This document shows positions 44,563-52,202 of a DNA stretch of 64,000 nucleotides, one piece after another. Location: assembly GCF_008698145.1 (NCBI RefSeq), contig NZ_RZNZ01000003.1:124001-188000 (forward strand), given 5' to 3'. A program made the position numbers and the translations under genes. The notes under the pieces are model-generated. The model had not been told where the DNA came from. It was given only the letters and a program-made list of their open reading frames with translations, and searched no databases. This stretch comes from Bifidobacterium vespertilionis. GTDB lineage: Bacteria > Actinomycetota > Actinomycetes > Actinomycetales > Bifidobacteriaceae. Each line of letters opens with the position of its first letter. Within the stretch, counting starts at the first letter, position 1.

Positions 44563-45852
44563 CTACAGGATGTCCGGATCGTTCTTGTCGATCGTGCCGG
44601 TGGCCTTGCCGATGGCCTTGAGGCCGTGGTAGGCGACGAGCACGACGATGGTGCCGATGGCGATGCCGTTGAACTGCACGCCCTGGACGGCGAAGGTGAA
44701 GTCGGCGATGCCGATGATCATCACGATGGCCGCGACCATGATGTTGAGCGGCTTGTCGAAGTTGACCTTGTTCTCCACCCAGATGCGCACGCCGATCATG
44801 CCGATCATGCCATAGAGCAGCGTGGTCACGCCGCCGAGCACGCCGGAGGGGATGGTGTTGATGACCGCGCCGAATTTGGGGCATAGGCTCAGCAGCAGGG
44901 CGAAGCCGGCCGCGCACCAGTAGGCGGCCGTGGAGTAGACCTTGGTGGCCGCCATCACGCCGATGTTCTCGCCGTAGGTGGTGGTGCCGGAGCCGCCGCC
45001 GAAGCCGGCGATCGCGGTGCCGAGACCGTCCGCCAACAGAGCGGTGCCCATCTGGCCGTCGTAGTCGCGGCCGGTCATCTGCGCCACGGACTTGACGTGG
45101 CCCACGTTCTCGGCCACGAGCACCAGCACCACGGGCACGAACATGGGAAGGATGGAGAAGTCGACCTGCGGGGTGTGGAAGCGCGGGAAGCCGATCCAGG
45201 CTGCCTCGCCGATGGCGGAGAAGTCCACCTGGCCGCGGAAGCAGGCGTACACATAGCCCACGAGCACGCCGAGCAGGATGTTGAGTCGGCCGATCAGGCC
45301 CTTGAACAGCACGGCGATGAGCAGCACGGCCAGCAGGGTCACCAGGGCGGTGTCCATGCCCTTCTGCCAGTTGGACCACACGCTCGGGGCCAGATTGAAG
45401 CCGATGATCGCCACAATGGCACCGTTGACGACCGGCGGCATGATGATGTCGATCCACTTGGCGCCGGCGAAGTGCACGGCCACGCCCACCAGCGCGAGCA
45501 GCAGGCCGGTGACCAGGATGCCGAAACTCGCCACGGGGATGCCCTTGCCGGCGGTGGCCACGGCGCTGATCGGCGCGATGAAGCCGAACGACGAACCCAG
45601 ATAGCTGGGCAGCTTGTTCTTGTTGATCAGCAGGAACAGGGCCGTCGACATGGCCGTGAAGAACAGGGTGGTCGACGGGTCGAAATGGGTCAGGATCGGC
45701 ACCAGGAACGTGGCGCCGAACATGGCGATCACATGCTGCGCGCCGATGCCGGCCGTGCGGCCCCACGTCAGGCGCTCATCAGGCTCGACGACCTCGCCGG
45801 GCGCCAGGGTCTTGCCGTCGCCGTGCAAACCCCAGGAAAACAGATTGGACAA
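44563..45852 (-). CDS. uraA: Uracil-xanthine permease family transporter
   Basis: A 429-residue nucleobase:cation symporter (NCS2/NAT). About 14 membrane segments are visible. Diagnostic regions are GAQHVIAMFGATFLVP in the first helices, VLVLVAENVGH carrying the substrate-binding Glu in helix 8, and GGSGTTTYGENIGVMAATKVY. UraA-type sequences transport uracil, and the second conserved Glu in TYGEN fits this. An ATG at 45852 starts the domain. Confidence 0.93.
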   Translation of the reverse strand: MSNLFSWGLHGDGKTLAPGEVVEPDERLTWGRTAGIGAQHVIAMFGATFLVPILTHFDPSTTLFFTAMSTALFLLINKNKLPSYLGSSFGFIAPISAVATAGKGIPVASFGILVTGLLLALVGVAVHFAGAKWIDIIMPPVVNGAIVAIIGFNLAPSVWSNWQKGMDTALVTLLAVLLIAVLFKGLIGRLNILLGVLVGYVYACFRGQVDFSAIGEAAWIGFPRFHTPQVDFSILPMFVPVVLVLVAENVGHVKSVAQMTGRDYDGQMGTALLADGLGTAIAGFGGGSGTTTYGENIGVMAATKVYSTAAYWCAAGFALLLSLCPKFGAVINTIPSGVLGGVTTLLYGMIGMIGVRIWVENKVNFDKPLNIMVAAIVMIIGIADFTFAVQGVQFNGIAIGTIVVLVAYHGLKAIGKATGTIDKNDPDIL

Positions 45853-46008
45853 CTGCGTCTCCTCGCTTTTCTCTCAGGCGCGGATCCGCGTACACTCTGC
45901 CTTTCCGCGCATGCTTCGCAGGCCATTGTAGCCTGTCCGCGGTTCCGGGGTGTTGCGTTCTACGTTGCCGGGCCCGTCGCTACGTTCCGACGGACCCGGC
46001 CAACCAAC

Positions 46009-46827
46009 CTACAGATCCAAGTGGGGATCGACAGCGTGGACCACGTCCACCAGATCGCCGTTGGACATGACCGGGCGCTGGAACTCGCGCCACGGCTCCA
46101 CCTTGACCTCCCATCGGCCGGTCTCCTCCACGTACACGGGCCGGGCGGTCTGCTCCCAGCGCACGCGCTTGGAGGTGCGGCCGGTGTTCGGATCGCGGCG
46201 GGAGTAGTGCAGACAGGTGCAGTTGGTGATCCGCCATTCAGGGGCATCCGCGCGGCGCAGGAACTCCTCGTCGGACAGGTCCTCGAGCGTGAGCATGAGG
46301 GCGAGCATGAAATCGCCATGCGTCACGGCCACCACGGATTCGGCGTCGGACTTGCGGTTGAGGGACGTGAGCAGGTTGTGGACGCGGTTCTCGGACACGT
46401 CCGCGATCGACTCGCCTGCCGGCGGTCGCCAGTACAGCGGATCGGTGGCCTTGAACATCCAATTGCGGCTGTAGTTGTTCTTGAATTCGTCCTTGGTGAT
46501 GGTGTTGATCTCGCCCCAGGAGCGTTCGCGCAGCGCGCGCGTTTCCTCCCACCGGGCCTTGGGCAGGGCCATGGTCGCGGCGGTCTCGCGCGTGCGCACG
46601 TAGGGCGAGACGAGGTAGCGGTCGAACAGCTGCTGCTGGGCCACCAGCCAGCGCCCGATGCAATCGGCCTGCTTGCGGCCGGTGGCGGTGAGTCGCCAGG
46701 AGCGGTCCGGGACGGTGACGTTGTCCTGCGTGTACAGGGAGTTGTCGCCCTGCTCACCCGCTTCGACGATCACGTTCGCTTCGGATTCGCCGTGCCTGAT
46801 CACATACATGTCAAGGGGCATTCCCAT
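46009..46827 (-). CDS. Histidine phosphatase family protein
   Basis: A 272-residue phosphatase of the phosphoglycerate-mutase-like superfamily. The phosphohistidine motif is MYVIRHGESEAN near residue 10, the second catalytic His lies in VVAVTHGDFMLAL, and SPYVRTRETAATM provides the phosphate-binding Arg. It is longer than cofactor-dependent PGM of similar type and lacks its tail, so a general phosphatase role is preferred. The ATG at 46827 or 46821 may be the start. Confidence 0.88.
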   Translation of the reverse strand: MGMPLDMYVIRHGESEANVIVEAGEQGDNSLYTQDNVTVPDRSWRLTATGRKQADCIGRWLVAQQQLFDRYLVSPYVRTRETAATMALPKARWEETRALRERSWGEINTITKDEFKNNYSRNWMFKATDPLYWRPPAGESIADVSENRVHNLLTSLNRKSDAESVVAVTHGDFMLALMLTLEDLSDEEFLRRADAPEWRITNCTCLHYSRRDPNTGRTSKRVRWEQTARPVYVEETGRWEVKVEPWREFQRPVMSNGDLVDVVHAVDPHLDL

Positions 46828-47021
46828 ATGATGTTGTTCCTATTCTCGTTCTGTGTACTGATTACAACGTAGTCGATCGCGCCGCGCCGCGCATGTCCCG
46901 CCGCGCCCGTTCACGCCGGCGGAGGGAAGAATTCACCCGGACGTCACCGCGGGCCGCCGCAGGCCGCCACCCCGCCGCCAAAGCCCGGCGCCAAAGCCCA
47001 TCGCCGAGCTCCACCGTCCCG

Positions 47022-47768
47022 TCACTCCGGCCAGATGCCGGTCTTCGCGTACCGGTCCCGATACTCCTTGGGGGTCATGCCCTCCGCCTTGCCGAACACC
47101 TTGGTGAAGTGGCTCTGCGACCGGTAGGCCAGGATCTGCGCGATCTCCGCAAGGGAGTACTGCGAGTACTTGAGCATGTTGCACGCGGCCTCCATGCGAC
47201 GGTCCGTGATGTACTGGGAGACGGGTACGCCCACCTCCCGCTTGAACAGCTCGGAGAGGTACGTGGGGTTGAGCTGGACATGGTCGGCGAGCATGGCCAC
47301 GGTGATCTTCTCGTGCAGATGGTAGTGGATGTAGTCCAGGCATTCGGCGATGGGCCGCGACTGCACGTCCTGTTTGGATAGGTCGGCCATGGCCCAGGTG
47401 AAGAAGGTCATCATGTCCGTGTGCAGTCGGCGCACCTCGTCCACGGTGGCGCAGTGGTCCATGTCCTGGATGTACAGGTCGGAGGCGTTGTAGGCATCTT
47501 CCTCGTCCATGCCGCCTTCGATCGCGAAGCGGGTGACCAGCGTGATGGAGGTGACGAACAGGTACTTGGCGTTGCGCACGGGATCGTCGGACACATGCCC
47601 GTACAGGCCCGAATCCCACATGCGCACGCTTTCGCGAATCGCCTCGGGGTCGCCCGCCTTCATGAGATCGTACTGCCGCATCTCCTGCACATAGGTGTGG
47701 TGCCGTACGCGGTCCTCGCGCTGGATGAACTCGAGGTACCGCAGCTTGGATTCGTCGACAACCGCCAT
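47022..47768 (-). CDS. AraC-family transcriptional regulator
   Basis: A 248-residue regulator. The N-terminal 140 residues form an all-helical domain without a cupin motif. The C-terminal AraC domain has two helix-turn-helix units (KITVAMLADHVQLNPTYLSE and YSLAEIAQILAYRSQSHFTK) and ends with the signature GMTPKEYRDR. It is divergent from the 43-aa gene at 47946 across an AT-rich 177-bp region that probably holds both promoters. Effector unknown. Confidence 0.9.
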   Translation of the reverse strand: MAVVDESKLRYLEFIQREDRVRHHTYVQEMRQYDLMKAGDPEAIRESVRMWDSGLYGHVSDDPVRNAKYLFVTSITLVTRFAIEGGMDEEDAYNASDLYIQDMDHCATVDEVRRLHTDMMTFFTWAMADLSKQDVQSRPIAECLDYIHYHLHEKITVAMLADHVQLNPTYLSELFKREVGVPVSQYITDRRMEAACNMLKYSQYSLAEIAQILAYRSQSHFTKVFGKAEGMTPKEYRDRYAKTGIWPE

Positions 47769-47945
47769 ATCGTTATCCTCGCCCTTCCCGATTGTTACGA
47801 CAATATAACACTTCCAATAGTGTAGCAGATGATTATATAAAAGATGCGATCAACGCGGCATGTCCTCGACGGGCCAAGTCTTCTACCATGACAACTGTCA
47901 GCACAAAGACGAAGCGAAACGCTTCGATCGAGGAAAGGACAGATC

Positions 47946-48077
47946 ATGACTAATGATGAAATGATGAACGCCATTCTTCGCTCGCGCATCGCCATGAACG
48001 ACCCGAGCGTCGCCAACTACGCTATGGCCCAGGGCATCCTGAAGGCCATCAAGCGCGTCATGCGCAAGCACAACTGA
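47946..48077 (+). CDS. 43-aa basic protein, unknown function
   Basis: A short ORF starting MTNDEMMNAILRSRIAMND and ending with a basic ALKAIKRVMRKHN-like helix (exactly GILKAIKRVMRKHN). AAAGGA lies 7 bases before its ATG, and the coding sequence prefers C/G-ending codons in the same way as its neighbours. It is predicted to be helical with Met/Ala-rich amphipathic faces and no signal peptide. A GAAGCG/CGCTTC hairpin lies just upstream. It could be a regulatory small protein or leader peptide; it is divergent from the AraC regulator. Confidence 0.65.
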   Translation: MTNDEMMNAILRSRIAMNDPSVANYAMAQGILKAIKRVMRKHN

Positions 48078-48145
48078 GTTCATCTCATCAGGGCCGCAAG
48101 GCTCGACCAAAAACTTAACTGCTTATTGCTTACTTCTTTTACTTC

Positions 48146-48236
48146 CACATATGCGACGACCCCTTCGTCGTCGCCCCGCGTGGTCGGACTGCCACCGACC
48201 CGCACATCTCAACTCTTTGTTGATTAACGTTTCCCC
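48146..48236 (+). ncRNA. Candidate structured 3' UTR or small RNA
   Basis: Between the 43-aa ORF and the terminator are two further strong hairpins: GCGACGA/TCGTCGC at 48153-48174 and GGTCGG/CCGACC at 48182-48200, followed by an AT-rich single-stranded stretch. No ORF is supported. The block could be a structured 3' UTR or the body of a small RNA; no known RNA family is recognised. Confidence 0.35.
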
Positions 48237-48277
48237 ACGGGCCGCATCGTTTCCCTTTTCGATGCGGCCCGTTTTTT
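48237..48277 (+). terminator. Rho-independent terminator
   Basis: A perfect 13-bp stem (ACGGGCCGCATCG with CGATGCGGCCCGT) with a 10-base loop is followed by six T. It is the strongest terminator signal of the window and lies 160 bases after the 43-aa ORF stop. Confidence 0.93.
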
Positions 48278-48371
48278 ATGCTTTCACACTCGCCCGCCCA
48301 GCGGCGCCAGCCCCGACCCCGACGACGCCGCACGCGGCGCCGTCACACGCGCAACGCGCCGCAGAACGCGC

Positions 48372-49064
48372 TCAGCCGATCGTGACCGGAGTGCCCTTGG
48401 GCAGCTGCTCGTGGATCCACTTGGCGTCGGCCACCGTGAGCCTCACACAGCCATGCGATGCGGGCTGGCCGAGCTTGACGGCCTCGGATTCGATGTAGTC
48501 GCCCGCATCGTAACCGGTGGGCACCGAGTGGAACAGGTAGACGCCGGTGATGCGCGTCCAGTAGTCGGCACCCATGTGATCGTACGGCGTGTAGAAGTGG
48601 TCGCCGCCCGCCCCGTTGGTGCGGAACGTGCCGTGGGGCGTGCTGTCGTTGATGCCGGTGCTGGCGACCATCTCGTAGATGACCTTGCCGGCGGACTTGA
48701 CGTAGACCATCTGGTCGGCAAGGCTCACGTCCACGCTGATGTCCGAGTACTGGCTCAGGTCGGGCTGAGTGCCGGTAGGCTCGCGCCAGTTGGCGCGGAC
48801 CTTGGCGATCAGCGGCTCGCGCGCCTGCTTCGCGGCAAGGGCCGCATTCACCGCCGGCGCGGAGGAACGGTCCAATTCCACGAGCTCCACCACAGGGGCC
48901 GCCGCCACCGATTGGGCCTCGCCGTGCCGTCCGTTCGCGGTCACCATGTTCGTCAGGCCCAGGCACAGCGCGATTGCGGCCAGCGAGGCGACGCTCGCGG
49001 ACAGCGGGACGCGGTACGGCCTGAGGAACGCCACCCAACGGCGGATCATCGCATACATCATCAT
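48372..49064 (-). CDS. L,D-transpeptidase (YkuD domain)
   Basis: A 230-residue wall enzyme. One N-terminal membrane helix at about 20-42 anchors it; the YkuD catalytic domain covers about 105-228 with the active site SHGCVRLTVADA (catalytic Cys) and the upstream HGTFRTNGAGGDHFYTPYDH. It should form 3-3 cross-links or attach proteins to peptidoglycan. Three consecutive ATG codons follow a GGGAGGG site; 49058 may be the true start by spacing. Confidence 0.92.
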   Translation of the reverse strand: MMMYAMIRRWVAFLRPYRVPLSASVASLAAIALCLGLTNMVTANGRHGEAQSVAAAPVVELVELDRSSAPAVNAALAAKQAREPLIAKVRANWREPTGTQPDLSQYSDISVDVSLADQMVYVKSAGKVIYEMVASTGINDSTPHGTFRTNGAGGDHFYTPYDHMGADYWTRITGVYLFHSVPTGYDAGDYIESEAVKLGQPASHGCVRLTVADAKWIHEQLPKGTPVTIG

Positions 49065-49339
49065 TCCCTCCCTAACGTGTCATCCGGTGCAACCATACCG
49101 CAACGAAACCCCATTCAAAGGCGCGACATACCACCGCGCAGGGCCCATCGGTGATCCACCAGCGGTCCACCGGCGGCCCATCGGCGGTCCCATCGGCGCA
49201 GCGCGTGCCAACCACGCCACACCGGCGTTACACAGCCGTCAGATGCGGGAAACGACGCCATCCTACGATCAGCCCCATCATCGGCGCGATCGGGGGCCAC
49301 GCCCGTCTCCCCCGCCGTCGCGCCCGGAAGGAGCCAACC

Positions 49340-50389
49340 ATGTCATCGTCATCACCGCTGGTGCCGCTGCCCACCCTCTCCCCCACGCCCCTGGCCGGAG
49401 AGGATGCGGAGGGCGAACTGTACGACACCGTTATCATCGGCGGCGGCCCGGCCGGACTGTCCGCGGCCATCTACCTGACGCGCGCCGGATACCGGGCGCT
49501 GGTGATCGAGGCCGGATCGTACGGCGGGCAGATCACGCTCACCAGCGAGGTGCGCAACTATCCGGGCATCGAGCGGGCGACGGGACAGTGGCTGGCGGAA
49601 TCGATGCACCGGCAGGCCGCCATGTTCGGCGCGGAGTTTCTGGACGCCAAGGTGCAGCTCATCGCACCGGAGGGGGACATCAAGACCGTCGCCACGTCCG
49701 CCGGCGTGGTGCGCGCGTTCAACGTGCTGATCGCCACCGGCGCGGTGCCTCGCAAGGCCGGGTTCATCGGCGAGGAGGAATGGACCGGACGCGGGGCGGT
49801 GGCCTATTGCGCCACGTCCGCCGGCAACGTGTTCAACGGATACGACGTGTTCGTGATCGGCGGCGGGTATTCGGCGGCCGAGGAAGCCGTCTACCTCACG
49901 CAGTTCGCCAGCCATGTGACCGTGCTCGTGCGATCCGACCACTTCACCTGCGCGTCGCAGGTGGCCGAGCGTACGCTCAAGCACCCCAAGATCTCGGTGC
50001 GGTTCAACACGCAGATGCTCGCCGTGGGCGGCGATGACGATCTGCGCTGGGCCAAGCTGCGCGACCGGCGCACCGGGGAGGTGATCCAGTACCGGACGCC
50101 GCGCGGCACCGCGTTCGGCGTGTTCGTGTTCGCCGGATTCGTGCCCAACACCACGCTGGTGGACGGATTCGTGGAGCGCGACGACCGCGGCTACATCATC
50201 GTCGACTCCAAGCAGCGCACCAACGTGCCGGGCATCTATGCGGCGGGTGACGTATGCGCCAAGGACCTGCGCCAGGTGGTCACCGCGGTGGCCGATGGGG
50301 CCGTGGCGGCGCTGGACATGCAGTACCGTTCCTCGGATATGCACGAGAAGACCGGTTTGGAGCCTCCCGCCCCGGTGCCCAGGTACTGA
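49340..50389 (+). CDS. Thioredoxin-reductase-like FAD/NAD(P) oxidoreductase with CATS active site
   Basis: A 349-residue flavoprotein of the TrxB/AhpF-C class. FAD binding is seen in VIIGGGPAGLSAAIYLTRAG, NAD(P) binding in FVIGGGYSAAEEAVYLT and the C-terminal FAD motif in GIYAAGDVCAKDLRQVV. The redox site reads YCATSAG near residue 155, where thioredoxin reductases have Cys-Ala-Thr-Cys, so the second Cys is replaced by Ser. It may therefore use another electron acceptor. AAGGAG precedes the ATG at 49340; the open frame upstream is not coding. Confidence 0.87.
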   Translation: MSSSSPLVPLPTLSPTPLAGEDAEGELYDTVIIGGGPAGLSAAIYLTRAGYRALVIEAGSYGGQITLTSEVRNYPGIERATGQWLAESMHRQAAMFGAEFLDAKVQLIAPEGDIKTVATSAGVVRAFNVLIATGAVPRKAGFIGEEEWTGRGAVAYCATSAGNVFNGYDVFVIGGGYSAAEEAVYLTQFASHVTVLVRSDHFTCASQVAERTLKHPKISVRFNTQMLAVGGDDDLRWAKLRDRRTGEVIQYRTPRGTAFGVFVFAGFVPNTTLVDGFVERDDRGYIIVDSKQRTNVPGIYAAGDVCAKDLRQVVTAVADGAVAALDMQYRSSDMHEKTGLEPPAPVPRY

Positions 50390-50404
50390 AAGCAGAATAT
50401 TTCC

Positions 50405-50509
50405 GATTCGTGTGGTGGTTCCGCAGTTCCGGAGCAGATAAAACCGCCGAAAAATGGCGGAATGGCGGTCCGGCTATATAATCATCCGGCAAAAACCACC
50501 ACACGAATC
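50405..50509. repeat. 105-bp palindromic intergenic element
   Basis: Perfect 16-bp terminal inverted repeats (GATTCGTGTGGTGGTT at 50405 and AACCACCACACGAATC at 50494) enclose a GC-rich centre with a CCGCC/GGCGG hairpin. It starts 15 bases after the reductase stop and ends 24 bases before the convergent deformylase stop. It may be a bidirectional transcription terminator or a small mobile repeat. Confidence 0.8.
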
Positions 50510-50532
50510 GACAATATGGTCGGCAAGTCCGA

Positions 50533-50955
50533 TCAGATGAGCACGCCGTCGCAGTGATCGACCTCGTGCTGGATGATCTGCGCGGTGAAGCCCTCGAATT
50601 TCGCGGTGTGCTCGCGCATGCGGCGGTCCTGGTAGGTGACGGTGATGCGCCGGTACCGCGTGGTCTCGCGCATGCCATCCAAGGACAGGCAGCCCTCCTC
50701 GGCGCCGTACGGTTCTGCCTTTGCGATGATCACGGGGTTGAACATGGTCATCGCGCGGCCGGTCGCCTCGTCGGCGAACACGATGATGCGCTTGGACACG
50801 CCGATCATGTTCGCGGCCATGCCCACGCAGGCTTCGGCGTGTGCTGCGAGGGTGTCCGCAAGATCGCGCGCGACGGCCAGATCGGCTTCGGAGGCGGTGG
50901 CGGGCGCCGAGGGGATGCGTAGGAATGATGGTGAGGTCATGATCGGTCGCTGCAT
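50533..50955 (-). CDS. def: Peptide deformylase-like protein
   Basis: A 140-residue deformylase that removes formyl groups from nascent N-termini. The metal motifs are present: EEGCLSLDG (Cys ligand) and QIIQHEVDHCDGVLI (HExDH). The first motif reads GMAANMIG instead of GVGLAAPQIG, and the protein is shorter than typical Def1, resembling the divergent clostridial/actinobacterial class. It is probably a secondary deformylase. AAAGGA lies 7 bases before the ATG at 50955. Confidence 0.88.
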   Translation of the reverse strand: MQRPIMTSPSFLRIPSAPATASEADLAVARDLADTLAAHAEACVGMAANMIGVSKRIIVFADEATGRAMTMFNPVIIAKAEPYGAEEGCLSLDGMRETTRYRRITVTYQDRRMREHTAKFEGFTAQIIQHEVDHCDGVLI

Positions 50956-51043
50956 GAAAAGGTCCTTTCATAATCGGTACGGGCGGTGCGCCCGGACTTC
51001 GGCGGTGTGATCAGGCGCCGGCGGCGCGCCAGGCGTCTCGGTC

Positions 51044-51541
51044 TCAGACCAGCGGCTTGACGAGCCAGCCGTGCGTGCCGCCATCGTACATCTCCGCGGT
51101 GCGCTCATAGCCACGGCGCTCGTAGTACGCGAACATGCCCCGATCGGCATGCACCGCCGCAAGCCGTCCGCCCGCCGCACGAATGCGGGATTCCGCGTCG
51201 TCCAGCAAACGGCCGCCGATGCCACGGCCCTGCAGACGCGGGGTCACGGCAAGGCGCGCGATCACGTAGCGACCCGTCTGATCAGGATGATCGCAATCGG
51301 CATAGAAACGGCAGGTGGCGACGGGTTGGGCGTCAGCGTCACCATCGGCATCCACGGCACCCTCGGCATCCACGGCGTCGGCTCGCGCGAACGCCAGCAG
51401 ATGCACGGCCGGTCCGGTTTCGTCCCACTCGTCGAACTCCGGCCGTACATCCGCCAGCGACGTGAACGCCTCGAGCCTGATCTCGCGGGCGGCGCGGGGC
51501 GCGCGATCGTATACGCGGATGTCCAGATCGGGAGCGGCCAT
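51044..51541 (-). CDS. GNAT-family N-acetyltransferase
   Basis: A 165-residue acetyltransferase. The acetyl-CoA loop is VTPRLQGRGIGGRLLDDAE and the C-terminal part has AYYERRGYERTAEMYD. Residues near 60-75 form an Asp/Ala-rich low-complexity stretch. The start at 51541 comes 2 bases after the stop of the zinc-ribbon gene (TGACCATG), so the pair is translationally coupled. Substrate unknown. Confidence 0.85.
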   Translation of the reverse strand: MAAPDLDIRVYDRAPRAAREIRLEAFTSLADVRPEFDEWDETGPAVHLLAFARADAVDAEGAVDADGDADAQPVATCRFYADCDHPDQTGRYVIARLAVTPRLQGRGIGGRLLDDAESRIRAAGGRLAAVHADRGMFAYYERRGYERTAEMYDGGTHGWLVKPLV

Positions 51542-51543
51542 GG

Positions 51544-51753
51544 TCAGCCGACGAGGAAGTCGAGCACGTTCATGCCGCTGCTGGTCTGGGCGCGGTACAG
51601 CTCGGTGTACCCGCAGTCGCGGCAGCTGACGGTGATGAACTTCTTGTTCTGCACGTTGAAGAGCTTGGCGAACTCGCCGCCGGTGGCCTGGAACTGGTCG
51701 CTGTCGTATTCGCGGCATCCGCACTTGGCGCACACATACTGTTGCTGTTGCAT
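51544..51753 (-). CDS. Small zinc-ribbon protein
   Basis: A 69-residue protein with two Cys pairs, CAKCGC near residue 8 and SCRDCGY near residue 43, forming a predicted zinc ribbon; between them are acidic and aromatic residues (EFAKLFNVQNKKFI). Similar small zinc ribbons bind nucleic acid or act as folding units; no precise role is assigned. AAAGGAT precedes the ATG at 51753. It is coupled to the acetyltransferase gene. Confidence 0.82.
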   Translation of the reverse strand: MQQQQYVCAKCGCREYDSDQFQATGGEFAKLFNVQNKKFITVSCRDCGYTELYRAQTSSGMNVLDFLVG

Positions 51754-51835
51754 GGCAATCCTTTCCGGTAATGGGTTGATCGTGAATTGGCTGGGAATCG
51801 GGTTGACGTGGAAGCGGACCGGCGAAGCGAATCGC

Positions 51836-52129
51836 TCAGCGGTTGACGATCTGGCTGATGGACGGGCCGACCTGCTGCTCCACGCGGTCGAAGGTCCGGC
51901 TCAGGATCAGATTACCCGGCACGGTGCCGATGAGGAACGCGAGCACGGCCGCGATCACCGCATGCAGCACGGTTTTGACGATCCTGATGACGACTTTGAA
52001 CGCCACATAGGCCAATACCGCGCCCACCGCGATGGTGATCACGCTTTTCGCCGCGGCGGGCAGCATGCCGTACCACACGGCGATCCGGTCGAAGGCGGAC
52101 AGGTCGAGCTTGGATAGGGTTTCTTGCAT
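51836..52129 (-). CDS. Small membrane protein, unknown function
   Basis: A 97-residue protein with two adjacent hydrophobic helices at about 30-48 (AKSVITIAVGAVLAYVAFKV) and 52-72 (VLHAVIAAVLAFLIGTVP), preceded by a polar N-terminus. Not recognised. GGTGAGG lies about 4 bases before the ATG at 52129; the in-frame ATG at 52159 has no such site. It lies between the zinc-ribbon gene and pepP on the same strand. Confidence 0.7.
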   Translation of the reverse strand: MQETLSKLDLSAFDRIAVWYGMLPAAAKSVITIAVGAVLAYVAFKVVIRIVKTVLHAVIAAVLAFLIGTVPGNLILSRTFDRVEQQVGPSISQIVNR

Positions 52130-52202
52130 AGCCCTCACCTTGCCGTGTGGAGCCGACAATGCGCGGGCCCTCCACGGCTCACGCGGATCACGCGGCCACG
52201 GC

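Noticed and set aside
49065..49339. Short CCATCGGCGG-like repeats between the transpeptidase and reductase genes
   Set aside because: Degenerate, GC-rich and without fixed period; no structured element or gene could be supported.
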